Shown in pieces: positions 25,073-34,194 of a stretch of 64,000 nucleotides of DNA; the stretch's first letter is position 1, and each line of letters begins with the position of its first letter. The position numbers and the translations under genes are program-made. Where the stretch lies: assembly GCA_018141785.1 (NCBI GenBank), contig CP073341.1, positions 186,001 to 250,000 on the forward strand, read 5' to 3'. Under the pieces are notes generated by a model. The model saw only the letters and a program-made list of their open reading frames with translations, was not told the origin of the DNA and ran no database searches. This stretch comes from Candidatus Paraprochloron terpiosi LD05 (GTDB taxonomy: Bacteria > Cyanobacteriota > Cyanobacteriia > Cyanobacteriales > Prochloraceae).

Positions 25073-27646
25073 ATGAGAAGTAGATCTGGATTTATAAAAA
25101 GTGTTTGGTTACGTTTTGCTTGCTGCTTTTCCCTAACCCTGATAGTACTAACCGTGGTACCAACAGTTGCCCAGGACAGAATCTCAGTTCAAGTACCAAC
25201 AGAACTGTTACAAAGAGGAAGAGAAAACTACGAACAGTCGAGGTTTTTTGCAGCTGCTAATCTCTGGGAACAGGCAGCTGCAGCTTATGAAAAAAGGGGA
25301 GACATTTATCACCAAGTACAAGCTCTGAACTATCTCTCTTTAGCTTATCAAGAGTTGGGAGAGTGGTCTTCCTCAGAAGAGGCGATCGCCTCTTCTATGA
25401 CTCTATTAGAGAGTTTAGGGAAACTAGAGGGCAGGGAAGTGCTGCTTCTGGCTCAAGCTTTAAATACACGAGGGAGTCTGGAACTAAAAAAGGGACAAAC
25501 AGAAGCAGCTGAGATGACTTGGTCCCAAGCAGCAGAGATATACGATCGCGGGAATGATATAACTGGAGCACAGAGCGCCCGCATTAACCAAGCCAGAGCC
25601 CTACAAACTCTAGGGCAGTATCCACAGTCAAAATCTCTGTTGGAGGGTGTGTCAGAGGAGCTTGCCAGTCAACCAGATAGCCTACTCAAAGCCCGTAGTT
25701 TGCGAATGTTGGCCATTGCATTCCAAACCATCGACGATGTGAGGGACGTCGAAGAAATTTTAGAGCAAAGTTTGGCAATTAGCCGCCAATTTAATGCCTC
25801 CGCAGAGACCAGCGCTACTCTCTTCACTCTGGGCAATATTGCGAGAAACAGAAGGCAAGATAACATTGCCTTAGATTACTATCGTAGAGCAGAGAAGATG
25901 GCACAAGACCCCATCGCCATTATCCAAAGCCAACTCAACCAACTTAATCTTTTGGTGCAAATGCCAACAGTGCCAAATGTAATCCCTTTAGTCAATGAAA
26001 TAACCTCAAAATTATCTAAACTCCCCCCAACTCGACCTTCCATTTACGCAAAAATCAATCTAGCAGAAAGCCTGATGAAGTATGAAGCCAAAAGCCTCCG
26101 AGCTAGGAAACCGGATCCATTAAATTTTCAACTTCAGACTTTAGAATTGTTAGCAAGTGCTGTGTCCCAAGCAAGAGAATTGCAAGATTTCGTAGGAGAA
26201 GCTTACGCTCTCAATCAACTGGGAAAGCTCTACGGGAAAAGTCAGCAATGGAAAGAAGCCCAAAGTCTTACCCGCAGAGCGCTAGACATTGGTCAATCAA
26301 TTGATGCTGGGGAGATAACGGCTCATGCTGCTTCCCAACTGGGTAGAATTCTCAAAAAGGAGGGAAAAATTCAGGATTCGCTTGCTGCTTATCAAACTGC
26401 CTTCACCGCCTTTCAATCTCTCCGCAGTGAGTTGGTTGCCATTAATCGGGAGTTGCAGTATGACTTCCAAGAGAGCGTGGAACCAGCTTATCGAGAATTG
26501 CTGGATTTGCTCTTACAACCCGATGCAACACCTGAAGACCTCAAAAAAGCTCGTGAAGTGATAGAAGCCTTGCAATTGGCAGAATTAGATAATTTCTTTG
26601 GGAATGCTTGTCTGAAGAGTGAATCGGTAGACATTGATAGTATAGATCGGTCAACGGCGGTGATCCATTCCATTATTTTGCCAGATCGCCTGGAAGTAAT
26701 TATTTCCCTGCCAAATCTACCCCTGCGCCACTACTTTAAGAAGTTGCCCCAAAGGGAAGTGAAAGCTGTTTTGCGGCAACTGAAGGGTTCTTTTGATCTT
26801 GGTTATAACCGCCAGCAAAGGTTACACTGGTCAGAGGAAGTTTATAACTGGCTGATTCGCCCCGCCGAAGCTGATTTAGCTAAAAACGACATCAAAAACC
26901 TCCTATTCGTATCAGATGGACCCTTGCGTGAATTGCCTCTACCTGCTCTTTATGACGGCAAGCAGTATCTGGTGGAAAAATACAGCAGTGCAGTGAGCCC
27001 GGGATTACAATTATTTCCCCAAGAACTTGCAAAAGAGAAACTGAAAGTTTTGATAGGTGGTTTAAGCGAAGCTCGTCACGGCTTTCCTCCCCTACCGGGA
27101 GTGGAGCCAGAAGTAAAAGCAATTATTGACCAATGGGAGGGGTTGGTGTTGCTCAACCAGAAGTTTACCACCTCTAACTTACTTCATGCCATCGATACCC
27201 AACCCTTTCCAGTGGTTCACCTGGCTACCCACGGTCAATTTAGTTCTAACCCAGAAGAAACATTTCTCTTGACTTGGGACGAGCGTCTCTCAGTAGAAGA
27301 TTTCGGTCTTTTGTTTGAAAGCAGGAAATTCGGCGGACTACCCCCCATCGATCTGTTGGTGATGAGCGCCTGCTCTACTGCTGCGGGAGATAACCGCGCT
27401 AGCTTGGGGTTAGCGGGGTTGGCCTTGCGATCGGGTGCTCGCAGTACTCTGGGCAGTCTGTGGGACGTTAATGACGAGTCTACAGCTGTCCTGATGAAGG
27501 AATTTTATCGCCTGCTTGCCTCACATGATGGCTCCATGAGTAAGGCAGAAGTTTTCCGTCAAGCACAACTAGTCCTGTTGCAGGATAGCCAATATGGTCA
27601 TCCTTTTTTTTGGGCTCCTTTTGTCTTAGTTGGCAATTGGCTCTAA
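25073..27646 (+). CDS. secreted TPR-CHAT domain protein (caspase-like peptidase fold)
   Basis: 857 residues: signal peptide (MRSRSGFIKSVWLRFACC...VAQ), then about eight TPR-like helix pairs (residues 40-470), then a CHAT domain. The predicted His is in PVVHLATHGQF and the predicted Cys in LLVMSACSTAAGDN, followed by LGLAGLALRSGARSTLGSLW. CHAT proteins are caspase relatives used in defence or proteolytic signalling. In cyanobacteria this secreted TPR-CHAT type is often found beside TpsA-like genes, as here. The substrate is unknown. Confidence 0.88.
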   Translation: MRSRSGFIKSVWLRFACCFSLTLIVLTVVPTVAQDRISVQVPTELLQRGRENYEQSRFFAAANLWEQAAAAYEKRGDIYHQVQALNYLSLAYQELGEWSSSEEAIASSMTLLESLGKLEGREVLLLAQALNTRGSLELKKGQTEAAEMTWSQAAEIYDRGNDITGAQSARINQARALQTLGQYPQSKSLLEGVSEELASQPDSLLKARSLRMLAIAFQTIDDVRDVEEILEQSLAISRQFNASAETSATLFTLGNIARNRRQDNIALDYYRRAEKMAQDPIAIIQSQLNQLNLLVQMPTVPNVIPLVNEITSKLSKLPPTRPSIYAKINLAESLMKYEAKSLRARKPDPLNFQLQTLELLASAVSQARELQDFVGEAYALNQLGKLYGKSQQWKEAQSLTRRALDIGQSIDAGEITAHAASQLGRILKKEGKIQDSLAAYQTAFTAFQSLRSELVAINRELQYDFQESVEPAYRELLDLLLQPDATPEDLKKAREVIEALQLAELDNFFGNACLKSESVDIDSIDRSTAVIHSIILPDRLEVIISLPNLPLRHYFKKLPQREVKAVLRQLKGSFDLGYNRQQRLHWSEEVYNWLIRPAEADLAKNDIKNLLFVSDGPLRELPLPALYDGKQYLVEKYSSAVSPGLQLFPQELAKEKLKVLIGGLSEARHGFPPLPGVEPEVKAIIDQWEGLVLLNQKFTTSNLLHAIDTQPFPVVHLATHGQFSSNPEETFLLTWDERLSVEDFGLLFESRKFGGLPPIDLLVMSACSTAAGDNRASLGLAGLALRSGARSTLGSLWDVNDESTAVLMKEFYRLLASHDGSMSKAEVFRQAQLVLLQDSQYGHPFFWAPFVLVGNWL

Positions 27647-27649
27647 CTT

Positions 27650-28789
27650 TCAAGCTGCTAAAGGTTCGCATAATTTCTCCTCTAGTACAAGCTCTTGCTG
27701 CTTCATTATTTGGATCTGCTGTTGGATCAGGTGGCGAATAGGTAGCCCTTGATGGTGTCGAGATAACCACTTTTGAGCCAGATTGCCAGAACGAAGTATA
27801 GTTTTCAATGGGTCCAGAAAGCAGCTGAAGCTCTTTTTTCTAGCTATTGGCAGGACTTGTTGATAAATTTCCCAGATCCAGTCTCTGGCGATAATTTTGC
27901 GCCCATCTTGCCAATGTGTTAACTGAGCATCAAGACTTAGCCTGGCGGCAGCTTCCTCATTTTCATCTGTTATCCCTATTAAAGTAGATTCAGGTAGATA
28001 GCTTGAGTATAACGGATCTAGGCTGGGTTCGGACAACAGTTGAAAGAGACGGGCTTCCAGTAAAGCAGTGACAGCTAACAAGTCTAGGGGATTTTCCATG
28101 AGATCGCAAATGCGCAACTCCAAGCGGTTGAGATGGTAGGGGCGGCGATCGCCGTTGGGACGAACTGAACACCAGAGATGACGGACATTTTTCATCCTTC
28201 CCGCCTCTAATTCAGCTTCCGTCCACTTGATAAAATGGTGGTGGCTGGCAAATAAGGGTACCCTGGCAGGAGTTTTGGGAAAAATACCCCAACGGGTAGA
28301 ATGATAGCCTGTAGTGCGTCCGTCAAGAAAGGGAGAAGAAGCACTGAGAGCGAGGTAGAGGGGCGCTTCTACCCGCACTAAGCGACAAGCCTGCATCAGC
28401 CTTTCCGGATCCCTGATGCCAATATTGATGTGGACGCTGGTAGTGACTACGTTAGTGCCGTAGCTTTTCTCGATGTAGCTGTGGTAAGGATTATGGGGGT
28501 CAGAACGGTAGAAACGGCTGGTATCTCCCAAAGATAGGGTACTGCCGGGAATTAAAGTATAGTTGCCTTGCTGCTGTAAGTAATTCCTCAGCTGTCTTCT
28601 AGGGCGGAGGAGAGCGCAGAGGAGGCGATCGTAGCAACACAGAGGGGCGGTGGTATATTCTACATTGCGACTGTCAGGTTCCCGCACGAATCCATCTAAA
28701 TCCCCCACGATCCGGTCTGAGAGTCCCACCACATCCCCCTGGGGGGTGCCAGTGTACAATTCAATTTCAAAGCCTTTAGATAGCAGCAC
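27650..28789 (-). CDS. gshA: glutamate-cysteine ligase, cyanobacterial type
   Basis: 379 residues. MLLSKGFEIELYTGTPQGDV, FVREPDSRNVEYTTAP and TNVVTTSVHINIGI are hallmarks of the cyanobacterial GshA, which forms gamma-glutamylcysteine, the first step to glutathione. It is convergent with the CHAT gene, with stops 3 bases apart. Confidence 0.92.
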   Translation of the reverse strand: MLLSKGFEIELYTGTPQGDVVGLSDRIVGDLDGFVREPDSRNVEYTTAPLCCYDRLLCALLRPRRQLRNYLQQQGNYTLIPGSTLSLGDTSRFYRSDPHNPYHSYIEKSYGTNVVTTSVHINIGIRDPERLMQACRLVRVEAPLYLALSASSPFLDGRTTGYHSTRWGIFPKTPARVPLFASHHHFIKWTEAELEAGRMKNVRHLWCSVRPNGDRRPYHLNRLELRICDLMENPLDLLAVTALLEARLFQLLSEPSLDPLYSSYLPESTLIGITDENEEAAARLSLDAQLTHWQDGRKIIARDWIWEIYQQVLPIARKKSFSCFLDPLKTILRSGNLAQKWLSRHHQGLPIRHLIQQQIQIMKQQELVLEEKLCEPLAA

Positions 28790-28856
28790 GACTTCTCCTC
28801 AGTAGGGGGGATTGGTTACAGTAAGATTACTATGGCGTCAATAAGGAGATTATACT

Positions 28857-29594
28857 ATGGATCCTAGACTTGAGGAAGCCTTTGCCCAAAGAAAGGCGCT
28901 GAAAATAATCAGCGGCTTGAATAATTTTGACAAGGTTAAAGTAGGAGCAACGGTAAAAGCAGCATTTGCTGGCGGTGCGACTTTTGTAGATATTGCAGCA
29001 GATCCGGAGTTAGTGGGAGCAGTACGTCAGTTAATCAATTTACCCATCTGCGTTTCTGCTGTGGAACCGGAGTTATTCGTCAGTGCGGTGGAAGCGGGAG
29101 CAGACTTGATTGAAATTGGCAATTTTGATTGCTTTTATAGTTCCGGCAGGCGCTTTTCTGGTGCTGAAGTACTGCAACTGACTCACAAAACCCGATGGCT
29201 CTTACCAGAGATTACTCTCTCTGTTACTGTACCTCATATCCTCCCTTTGGACGAACAAGTGGAATTAGCAGTAGCTTTAGTTGCAGCTGGGGCTGATATT
29301 ATCCAAACAGAAGGAGGTACTAGCAGCAACCCAACTCATCCCGGTATTTTGGGACTGATTGAAAAAGCAGCTCCCACTCTCGCTGCTGCTCACAGTATTT
29401 CCCGGGCAGTGGAAGTGCCAGTTCTCTGCGCTTCCGGTTTATCTAGCGTTACCGCACCTATGGCGATCGCCGCTGGTGCTGCTGGAGTTGGCGTTGGCTC
29501 TGCTATCAACCAACTGTCCAGTGAAGTAGCTATGGTAGCAGCAGTACGTAGTATTGTGGAAGCCCTAACTACCCCTGTAAAGGTTCCTGCTTGA
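28857..29594 (+). CDS. DUF561 (Ycf23-like) protein
   Basis: 245 residues with a TIM-barrel look: KVKVGATVKAAFAGGATFVDIA, VEAGADLIEIGNFDCFY and AAGADIIQTEGGTSS. It is conserved in cyanobacteria and some plastid genomes as Ycf23; function unknown. GGAG lies upstream of ATG 28857. Divergent from gshA across 67 bases. Confidence 0.9.
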   Translation: MDPRLEEAFAQRKALKIISGLNNFDKVKVGATVKAAFAGGATFVDIAADPELVGAVRQLINLPICVSAVEPELFVSAVEAGADLIEIGNFDCFYSSGRRFSGAEVLQLTHKTRWLLPEITLSVTVPHILPLDEQVELAVALVAAGADIIQTEGGTSSNPTHPGILGLIEKAAPTLAAAHSISRAVEVPVLCASGLSSVTAPMAIAAGAAGVGVGSAINQLSSEVAMVAAVRSIVEALTTPVKVPA

Positions 29595-29664
29595 TATTTG
29601 TAGAGGCGCACCTTGAAAGAGCTGCGCCCCTATTGGAGATTGTGCTTTAGTAAGTAAATTATTT

Positions 29665-30924
29665 ATGACTAAGATATATCACGGTCATGTTTGGGGTTCC
29701 CGGAAAGATAAATTTCGCTATCTTCTAGAGAACGATATAAACACCGTTGAGTGGACAGAATTAAATCCTCAAGCACCATTTTATCTCTTCATTCCTTTTG
29801 ATACGAAGTTCCTCCCAGAATATGAGACAGGTTGGAAAATTACAGATATAATGCCTGTTAATGTTTTAGGTTTTCAAACCCATAGAGATAGTTTTGCCAT
29901 AGATTTTGAAAAAGAAAAAATCTATAAACGTATTGCAGAAATGCGCAATAATAGGATTTCTGATGAAGAATATTATCGAAAATATAATATTAAAGATAAT
30001 CGAGATTGGAAATTAAAAGAAGCACGTCAAGTAATTAAAAATGATAGTAAATGGGAAAAGAAATTAATTACTTGTTTATATCGTCCTTTTGATTGGCGTT
30101 ATTGCTATTTTAGTAAAGTAGCAATGGATTATCCTAGAACTGAATTAATGAATCATGTTGCTGGTAAAGAGAATTTAGTTTTAAATTTACCCAGAATAAT
30201 TAAATTAGAAGAATGGAGACACGCTTTAGTAGCTCATGTACCATCTGCTGCAATTTCCATTGATATTAATGGATCATATGTTATCCCCCTATACCTTTAT
30301 CCTAACACCCAAAACCAACAAAGCAGCTTGTTTGTGGAAAAATCCCCCAACCTCTCCTCAGACTTCCTCAGTGCAATTAAAACCAAATTAGGCTACATAC
30401 CCACCCCTGAAGCCATATTCTACTACATATACGCCATCTTTCATAGCCCCACCTATCGCCAACGTTACGCCCAATTTCTCAAAATAGACTTTCCCCGGGT
30501 ACCCCTAACAAGTAATAACCAGCTATTTAAAGATTTAGGAACAAAGGGGAAAGAATTGGTAGACCTGCACCTAATGAAATCCAAGAAACTCAACAAGCTC
30601 ATTACCAAAATGGGCGGTGAAGGAGATAACGCTGTTACCAAAATAACCTATAATTGCGTAAGCAACCGCGTTAGCGTCCCTGAGCAACAGCGGGTTTACA
30701 TTAATAAAACTAGCTATTTTGAAGGTATTGCCCCAGAAGTGTGGGAATTTAAGATTGGGGGTTATCAGGTATTAGATAAATGGCTGAAAGACCGCAAGAA
30801 AGCCAAACGTAGCTTATCCTTTGATGATATGTTACATTATCAAAAGGTGGTGGTTGCTCTGAAGGAAACCATAGAACTTATGAGAGAGATAGATGGGCTT
30901 ATTCCGGGTTTCCCTATTGAGTAA
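29665..30924 (+). pseudogene. C-terminal fragment of a Type ISP restriction-modification enzyme
   Basis: 419 residues matching only the C-terminal target-recognition region of Type ISP enzymes, single-chain helicase-nuclease-methyltransferases. The start KIYHGHVWGSRKDKF, DINTVEWTELNPQAPFYLF, MPVNVLGFQTHRDSF and LYRPFDWRYCYF are all typical. The nuclease, helicase and methyltransferase parts (roughly 1,000 or more residues) are absent upstream, where Ycf23-like DUF561 lies instead. No good ribosome site precedes the ATG. Probably a remnant left by a deletion; a stand-alone specificity subunit is possible but unlikely. Confidence 0.7.
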
Positions 30925-30959
30925 AATTTTATCATCAGTTACCGTAAGGAGCAAACAAG

Positions 30960-31191
30960 ATGAAATGGCGTGTTGTGCTGGAAACCGATACTGAAACAGG
31001 AGATTGGGCAGTTTGGTGTCCAGAATTACCTGGTTGCGTGTCAGCAGGAGAAACTGAAGAAGAAGCTTTAGAGAACATTCGTGAGGCGCGCCGCTCTTTA
31101 TCTAAAACCAGATCCCATTGAATTAAAATCAAGAGCGGTTTTACGAATGGTGAGTGCCAATATTCCAGAAACCGAATGGAAAACTGAGTAG
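30960..31191 (+). pseudogene. HicB-family antitoxin, frameshifted
   Basis: ATG 30960 with AAGGAG upstream opens MKWRVVLETDTETGDWAVWC followed by PELPGCVSAGETEEEALENI, a HicB partial RNase-H fold. After IREA the frame slips and stops at 31121. The next frame gives LYLKPDPIELKSRAVLRMV to a stop at 31191. The slip lies in GAGGCGCGCCGCTC where GAGGCGATCGCTC (a HIP1 site) would keep frame. No HicA toxin is adjacent. Confidence 0.7.
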
Positions 31192-31214
31192 AATAGAATC
31201 ATGATCAAGATTGC

Positions 31215-31454
31215 TTATTTAACCCAGAATTGCCAGCCTGTTTCTGCACTCAAACGGTTAGCAAAATTTTGCGCTTCGTTAATATTGGTGAAACTCGCTA
31301 CTTGGACATTCCCATCTTTTGTCACATAAGCATCACCACAGTAACGCTGCTTTACAGCATCGTAGGAACTTTGAGGACCATATACCGCATACCAGGTTGA
31401 ACCACTTCCGGGGGGAGAACCACAGGAAGAACGGTAGGATAAACTGCTGCTAAC
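31215..31454 (-). pseudogene. third C-terminal repeat of the kinase, cut off by a nonsense codon
   Basis: Continuing in frame past the TGA at 31457-31455 gives VSSSLSYRSSCGSPPGSG, then WYAVYGPQSSYDAV and ASFTNINEAQNFANRL, ending QFWVK-TAA at 31215. It aligns over its length with the two repeats kept in the kinase ORF. The equivalent base position in the previous repeat is TCA, so TCA-to-TGA removed this repeat. Confidence 0.8.
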
Positions 31455-33224
31455 TCAACGCTTTCTTTCTGTAACCGAGAATTGCCAGCCTGTTTCTGCA
31501 CTCAAAACCTTAGCAAAATTTTGCGCTTCGTCAATATTGCTGAAACTCGCTACTTGGGTATTACCATCTTTTCTCAGAAAAGCATCACCACAGTAACGCT
31601 CCTTTATAGTATTGCGGGAATTTTTTGGACCCACTACAGCATACCAGGTTGAACCACTTCTTTTGAGAGAACCACAGGAAGAACGGTAGGATAAACTGCT
31701 GCTAACTGAACGCTTTCTTTCTGTAACCGAGAATTGTAAGCCCGTTTCTGCACTCAAAACGTTAGCAAAATTTTGTGCTTGGTTAATATTGCTGAAACTA
31801 GCGACTTGAGAATAGCCATCTTTTCTCACAAAAGCATCACCACAGTAACGCTTTTTTATAGTATTGTGGGAATTTTTTGGACCTACTACAGCATACCAAG
31901 TTGTATCACTTCTTTTGAGAGAACCACAGGAAGAACGATAGGATAAACCGCTGCTAGGTGGTTGTTGGACAACAACTGTTCTTTGTTTATTTTCTGCTTC
32001 TCGACGCTTCCTTTCTGCTTCTCGACGCTTCCTTTCTGCTTCTCGACGCTTCCTTTCTGCTTCTCGACGCTTCCTTTCTGCTGCTGCTGCCTGTTGTCTT
32101 GCTATTTCTGCCTCCTCTTCCCCTTTTTTTTTATCTGCTTCTGCTTGCTTAAGTTCCTCATCTCGTTGTTTTTGTTCTTCCTCTAGTCTAGCTAATTCTG
32201 CTTGAAACTGTTGTTGTTGCTCCAACATATAATAGCCAATAGCACCGCCCCCTCCGAGAAGCAAGATGGCAATACTGACGGGAATGAAAGTTTTTGTCCA
32301 AGGAGAAGAACTTAATGTAGTTGTTGCTGGGGGTTGACTCACCCGAGTTGGAGGAGTAATAGTATTATTTATTGGTATAGCAGGATGATAAGCTGGGTTG
32401 GAAGATGGTAAAGCATCTAACATCTCCTTAGCAGTGCGATAACGCTCCCGAGGATGACTTTGAATCGCTTTATTAATCACAGCAGCAAAACCAGGACTAA
32501 CACCAGGAGCAAACTCTTGCCAAGCTAGTTCTCCTGTATAGGGATCCGTAGTTAAGTCTTGAGGTATTTTACCTGTCATGAGGTAAATAGCGGTGAGGGC
32601 TAAAGCATAAAGGTCGCTCGCAAAAACTGGTCTCCCGGCGGTTTGTTCGGCGGGCATAAAGCCTGGGGTACCAATGACAATGGAAGATTTGACTGTATTT
32701 CCTCCCTGGGATACAGTGGTTTGCATGGTTTCTTTCACTGCACCAAAGTCTATTAGTACGGGTAAATCATCCAGGCGGCGTAGAATAATATTTTCTGGTT
32801 TAATATCTCGGTGAACAATGCCCTGACTGTGAACGTAATTTAAGATTTGTAAAATATTAACTAGAATCTTGCTAACAGTACTTTCCCCCTCTACTCCTTG
32901 GGTTTGTAACCGTCGGGCTAAGGTATCCCCTTCAATATACTCCTGAACTAGGTAAAATTGTCCCCCGGATTCAAAATAGGCATAGAGAGTGGGTATTTGC
33001 TGGCTATTGTTACCCAGTGCTTCTAAAACCGCTGCTTCCCGCTGAAATCTCTGTTTGACTAACTGGTAAACCTGGGAACTTTCGTTCATCGGTTTCAGTT
33101 GTTTAATCACACAGCGTCTACGAGAGGGTATATGAGTATCTTCAGCGATGAAGGTTTTCCCAAAACCCCCATCTCCTAATTCTTGGAGAATTTGATAGCG
33201 ATTTTCCAGCATTCTGTTCATCAT
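31455..33224 (-). CDS. membrane Ser/Thr protein kinase with SPOR-like C-terminal repeats
   Basis: 589 residues: eukaryote-like kinase domain (about 1-270) with GDGGFGKTF, HRDIKPENI and VLIDFGAVKE; a membrane helix (FIPVSIAILLLGGGGAIGYY, about 313-333); a charged coiled-coil with tandem KRREAER units (31992-32085, 21-base repeats); then two ~80-residue repeats with RSSCGSLKRS, TWYAVVGPKNS and ASFSNINEAQNFA, which resemble SPOR peptidoglycan-binding folds. An outside sensor and inside kinase arrangement is inferred. Its ATGATG start overlaps the deacetylase stop by 4 bases, so the two are coupled. A third repeat lies after the stop. Confidence 0.9.
   Translation of the reverse strand: MMNRMLENRYQILQELGDGGFGKTFIAEDTHIPSRRRCVIKQLKPMNESSQVYQLVKQRFQREAAVLEALGNNSQQIPTLYAYFESGGQFYLVQEYIEGDTLARRLQTQGVEGESTVSKILVNILQILNYVHSQGIVHRDIKPENIILRRLDDLPVLIDFGAVKETMQTTVSQGGNTVKSSIVIGTPGFMPAEQTAGRPVFASDLYALALTAIYLMTGKIPQDLTTDPYTGELAWQEFAPGVSPGFAAVINKAIQSHPRERYRTAKEMLDALPSSNPAYHPAIPINNTITPPTRVSQPPATTTLSSSPWTKTFIPVSIAILLLGGGGAIGYYMLEQQQQFQAELARLEEEQKQRDEELKQAEADKKKGEEEAEIARQQAAAAERKRREAERKRREAERKRREAERKRREAENKQRTVVVQQPPSSGLSYRSSCGSLKRSDTTWYAVVGPKNSHNTIKKRYCGDAFVRKDGYSQVASFSNINQAQNFANVLSAETGLQFSVTERKRSVSSSLSYRSSCGSLKRSGSTWYAVVGPKNSRNTIKERYCGDAFLRKDGNTQVASFSNIDEAQNFAKVLSAETGWQFSVTERKR
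31992..32085 (-). repeat. 21-bp tandem repeat encoding KRREAER
   Basis: Four to five near-identical units of CTTTCTGCTTCTCGACGCTT plus one base (plus-strand view), in frame within the kinase linker. Copy number is likely to vary between strains by slippage. Confidence 0.85.
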
Positions 33225-34147
33225 TTCACCTCCGGTTTAGATGGAGAAAGAAAGGCTTCATCTAGAGTAACAAATTTAAAGCCCCGTTTTTTCAATTGGG
33301 GAATAATTTCCTTCAGAGCCTCTACTGTATTCTGTCTGGTATCCGATGATTCGGGAGACTTTAGTTTTGGATTAGCATCAGTTGCATCGTGCATGATGAC
33401 AATATCTTGTCCTTGAGATTTTAAGACTTCATCTGCAATTGATTTTGATGTTGCCGTTTTCCGCCAGTCATTGGTATCCACGGTCCACAAGGCTGTATTT
33501 AACCCCACTTCGCCAGCAACTTGTAAAGTAGTTTCATTTTGAGCACCGTAGGGAGCGCGGAACCAGCGAGGTAATTTATCGGCACACTTTTTAATCTCAG
33601 TTTGGGTTATCTCTATTTCCTCTTTTTGTTCTTCACGATTAAGTTTAGTTAACTTGGGATGAAAATAGGTATGGTTTCCTAGGGTGTGACCTTCTCTAAC
33701 TATACGGTTGACGAGAGGACAATTTTCCTTGACTCTATAACCTACTAAGAAAAAGGTGGCTTGAATTTGATGTTGCTTGAGAATATCTAAAACTTGCTCG
33801 GTATATTTCTTTGATGGTCCATCATCTAAGGTTAAAGCTATAGATTTAGCTGGCATTTGAGCTGTCAAATAACTGGGACTATTCCAATCTATATCAATAG
33901 TTTCCTTGGGTTGAGGAGGAGCGAGAGAGGGAGTTAATTCAGAGTTTGAATTAGTTACAGGAGGTGGTGCTGCAACTATCTCTGAACTATCTGCTGTTGG
34001 CGTTGTAATTTGCTTATTTCGCTCCATTTCTTCCTTTTTTTCTCTAATGATGTCCTTATTCCTTTGGATTTGATTATAGGAGTACCAGGATAATCCAGCT
34101 AAAGCCAAAATACCAACGGCACCAGTAACAATGGTTAATCTCTTCAT
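33221..34147 (-). CDS. polysaccharide deacetylase (carbohydrate esterase 4 / NodB)
   Basis: 308 residues: an N-terminal membrane helix (MKRLTIVTGAVGILALAGLS), a Gln/Pro/Thr-rich linker, then a NodB domain with ALTLDDGPS (catalytic Asp and metal Asp), HTLGNHTYFHP (metal histidines), WFRAPYGA and DIVIMHDA. It removes acetyl groups from an envelope sugar polymer, such as peptidoglycan or an exopolysaccharide. Overlaps the downstream kinase gene by ATGA. Confidence 0.93.
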   Translation of the reverse strand: MKRLTIVTGAVGILALAGLSWYSYNQIQRNKDIIREKKEEMERNKQITTPTADSSEIVAAPPPVTNSNSELTPSLAPPQPKETIDIDWNSPSYLTAQMPAKSIALTLDDGPSKKYTEQVLDILKQHQIQATFFLVGYRVKENCPLVNRIVREGHTLGNHTYFHPKLTKLNREEQKEEIEITQTEIKKCADKLPRWFRAPYGAQNETTLQVAGEVGLNTALWTVDTNDWRKTATSKSIADEVLKSQGQDIVIMHDATDANPKLKSPESSDTRQNTVEALKEIIPQLKKRGFKFVTLDEAFLSPSKPEVK

Positions 34148-34194
34148 GAATGGACATTATAGCAGAAGGCAGGAAGCAGAGGGCAGGAGACAGG

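Noticed and set aside
31958-32186. Leu/Phe-rich plus-strand ORFs over the kinase linker
   Set aside because: These are the reverse reading of the tandem KRREAER repeat.
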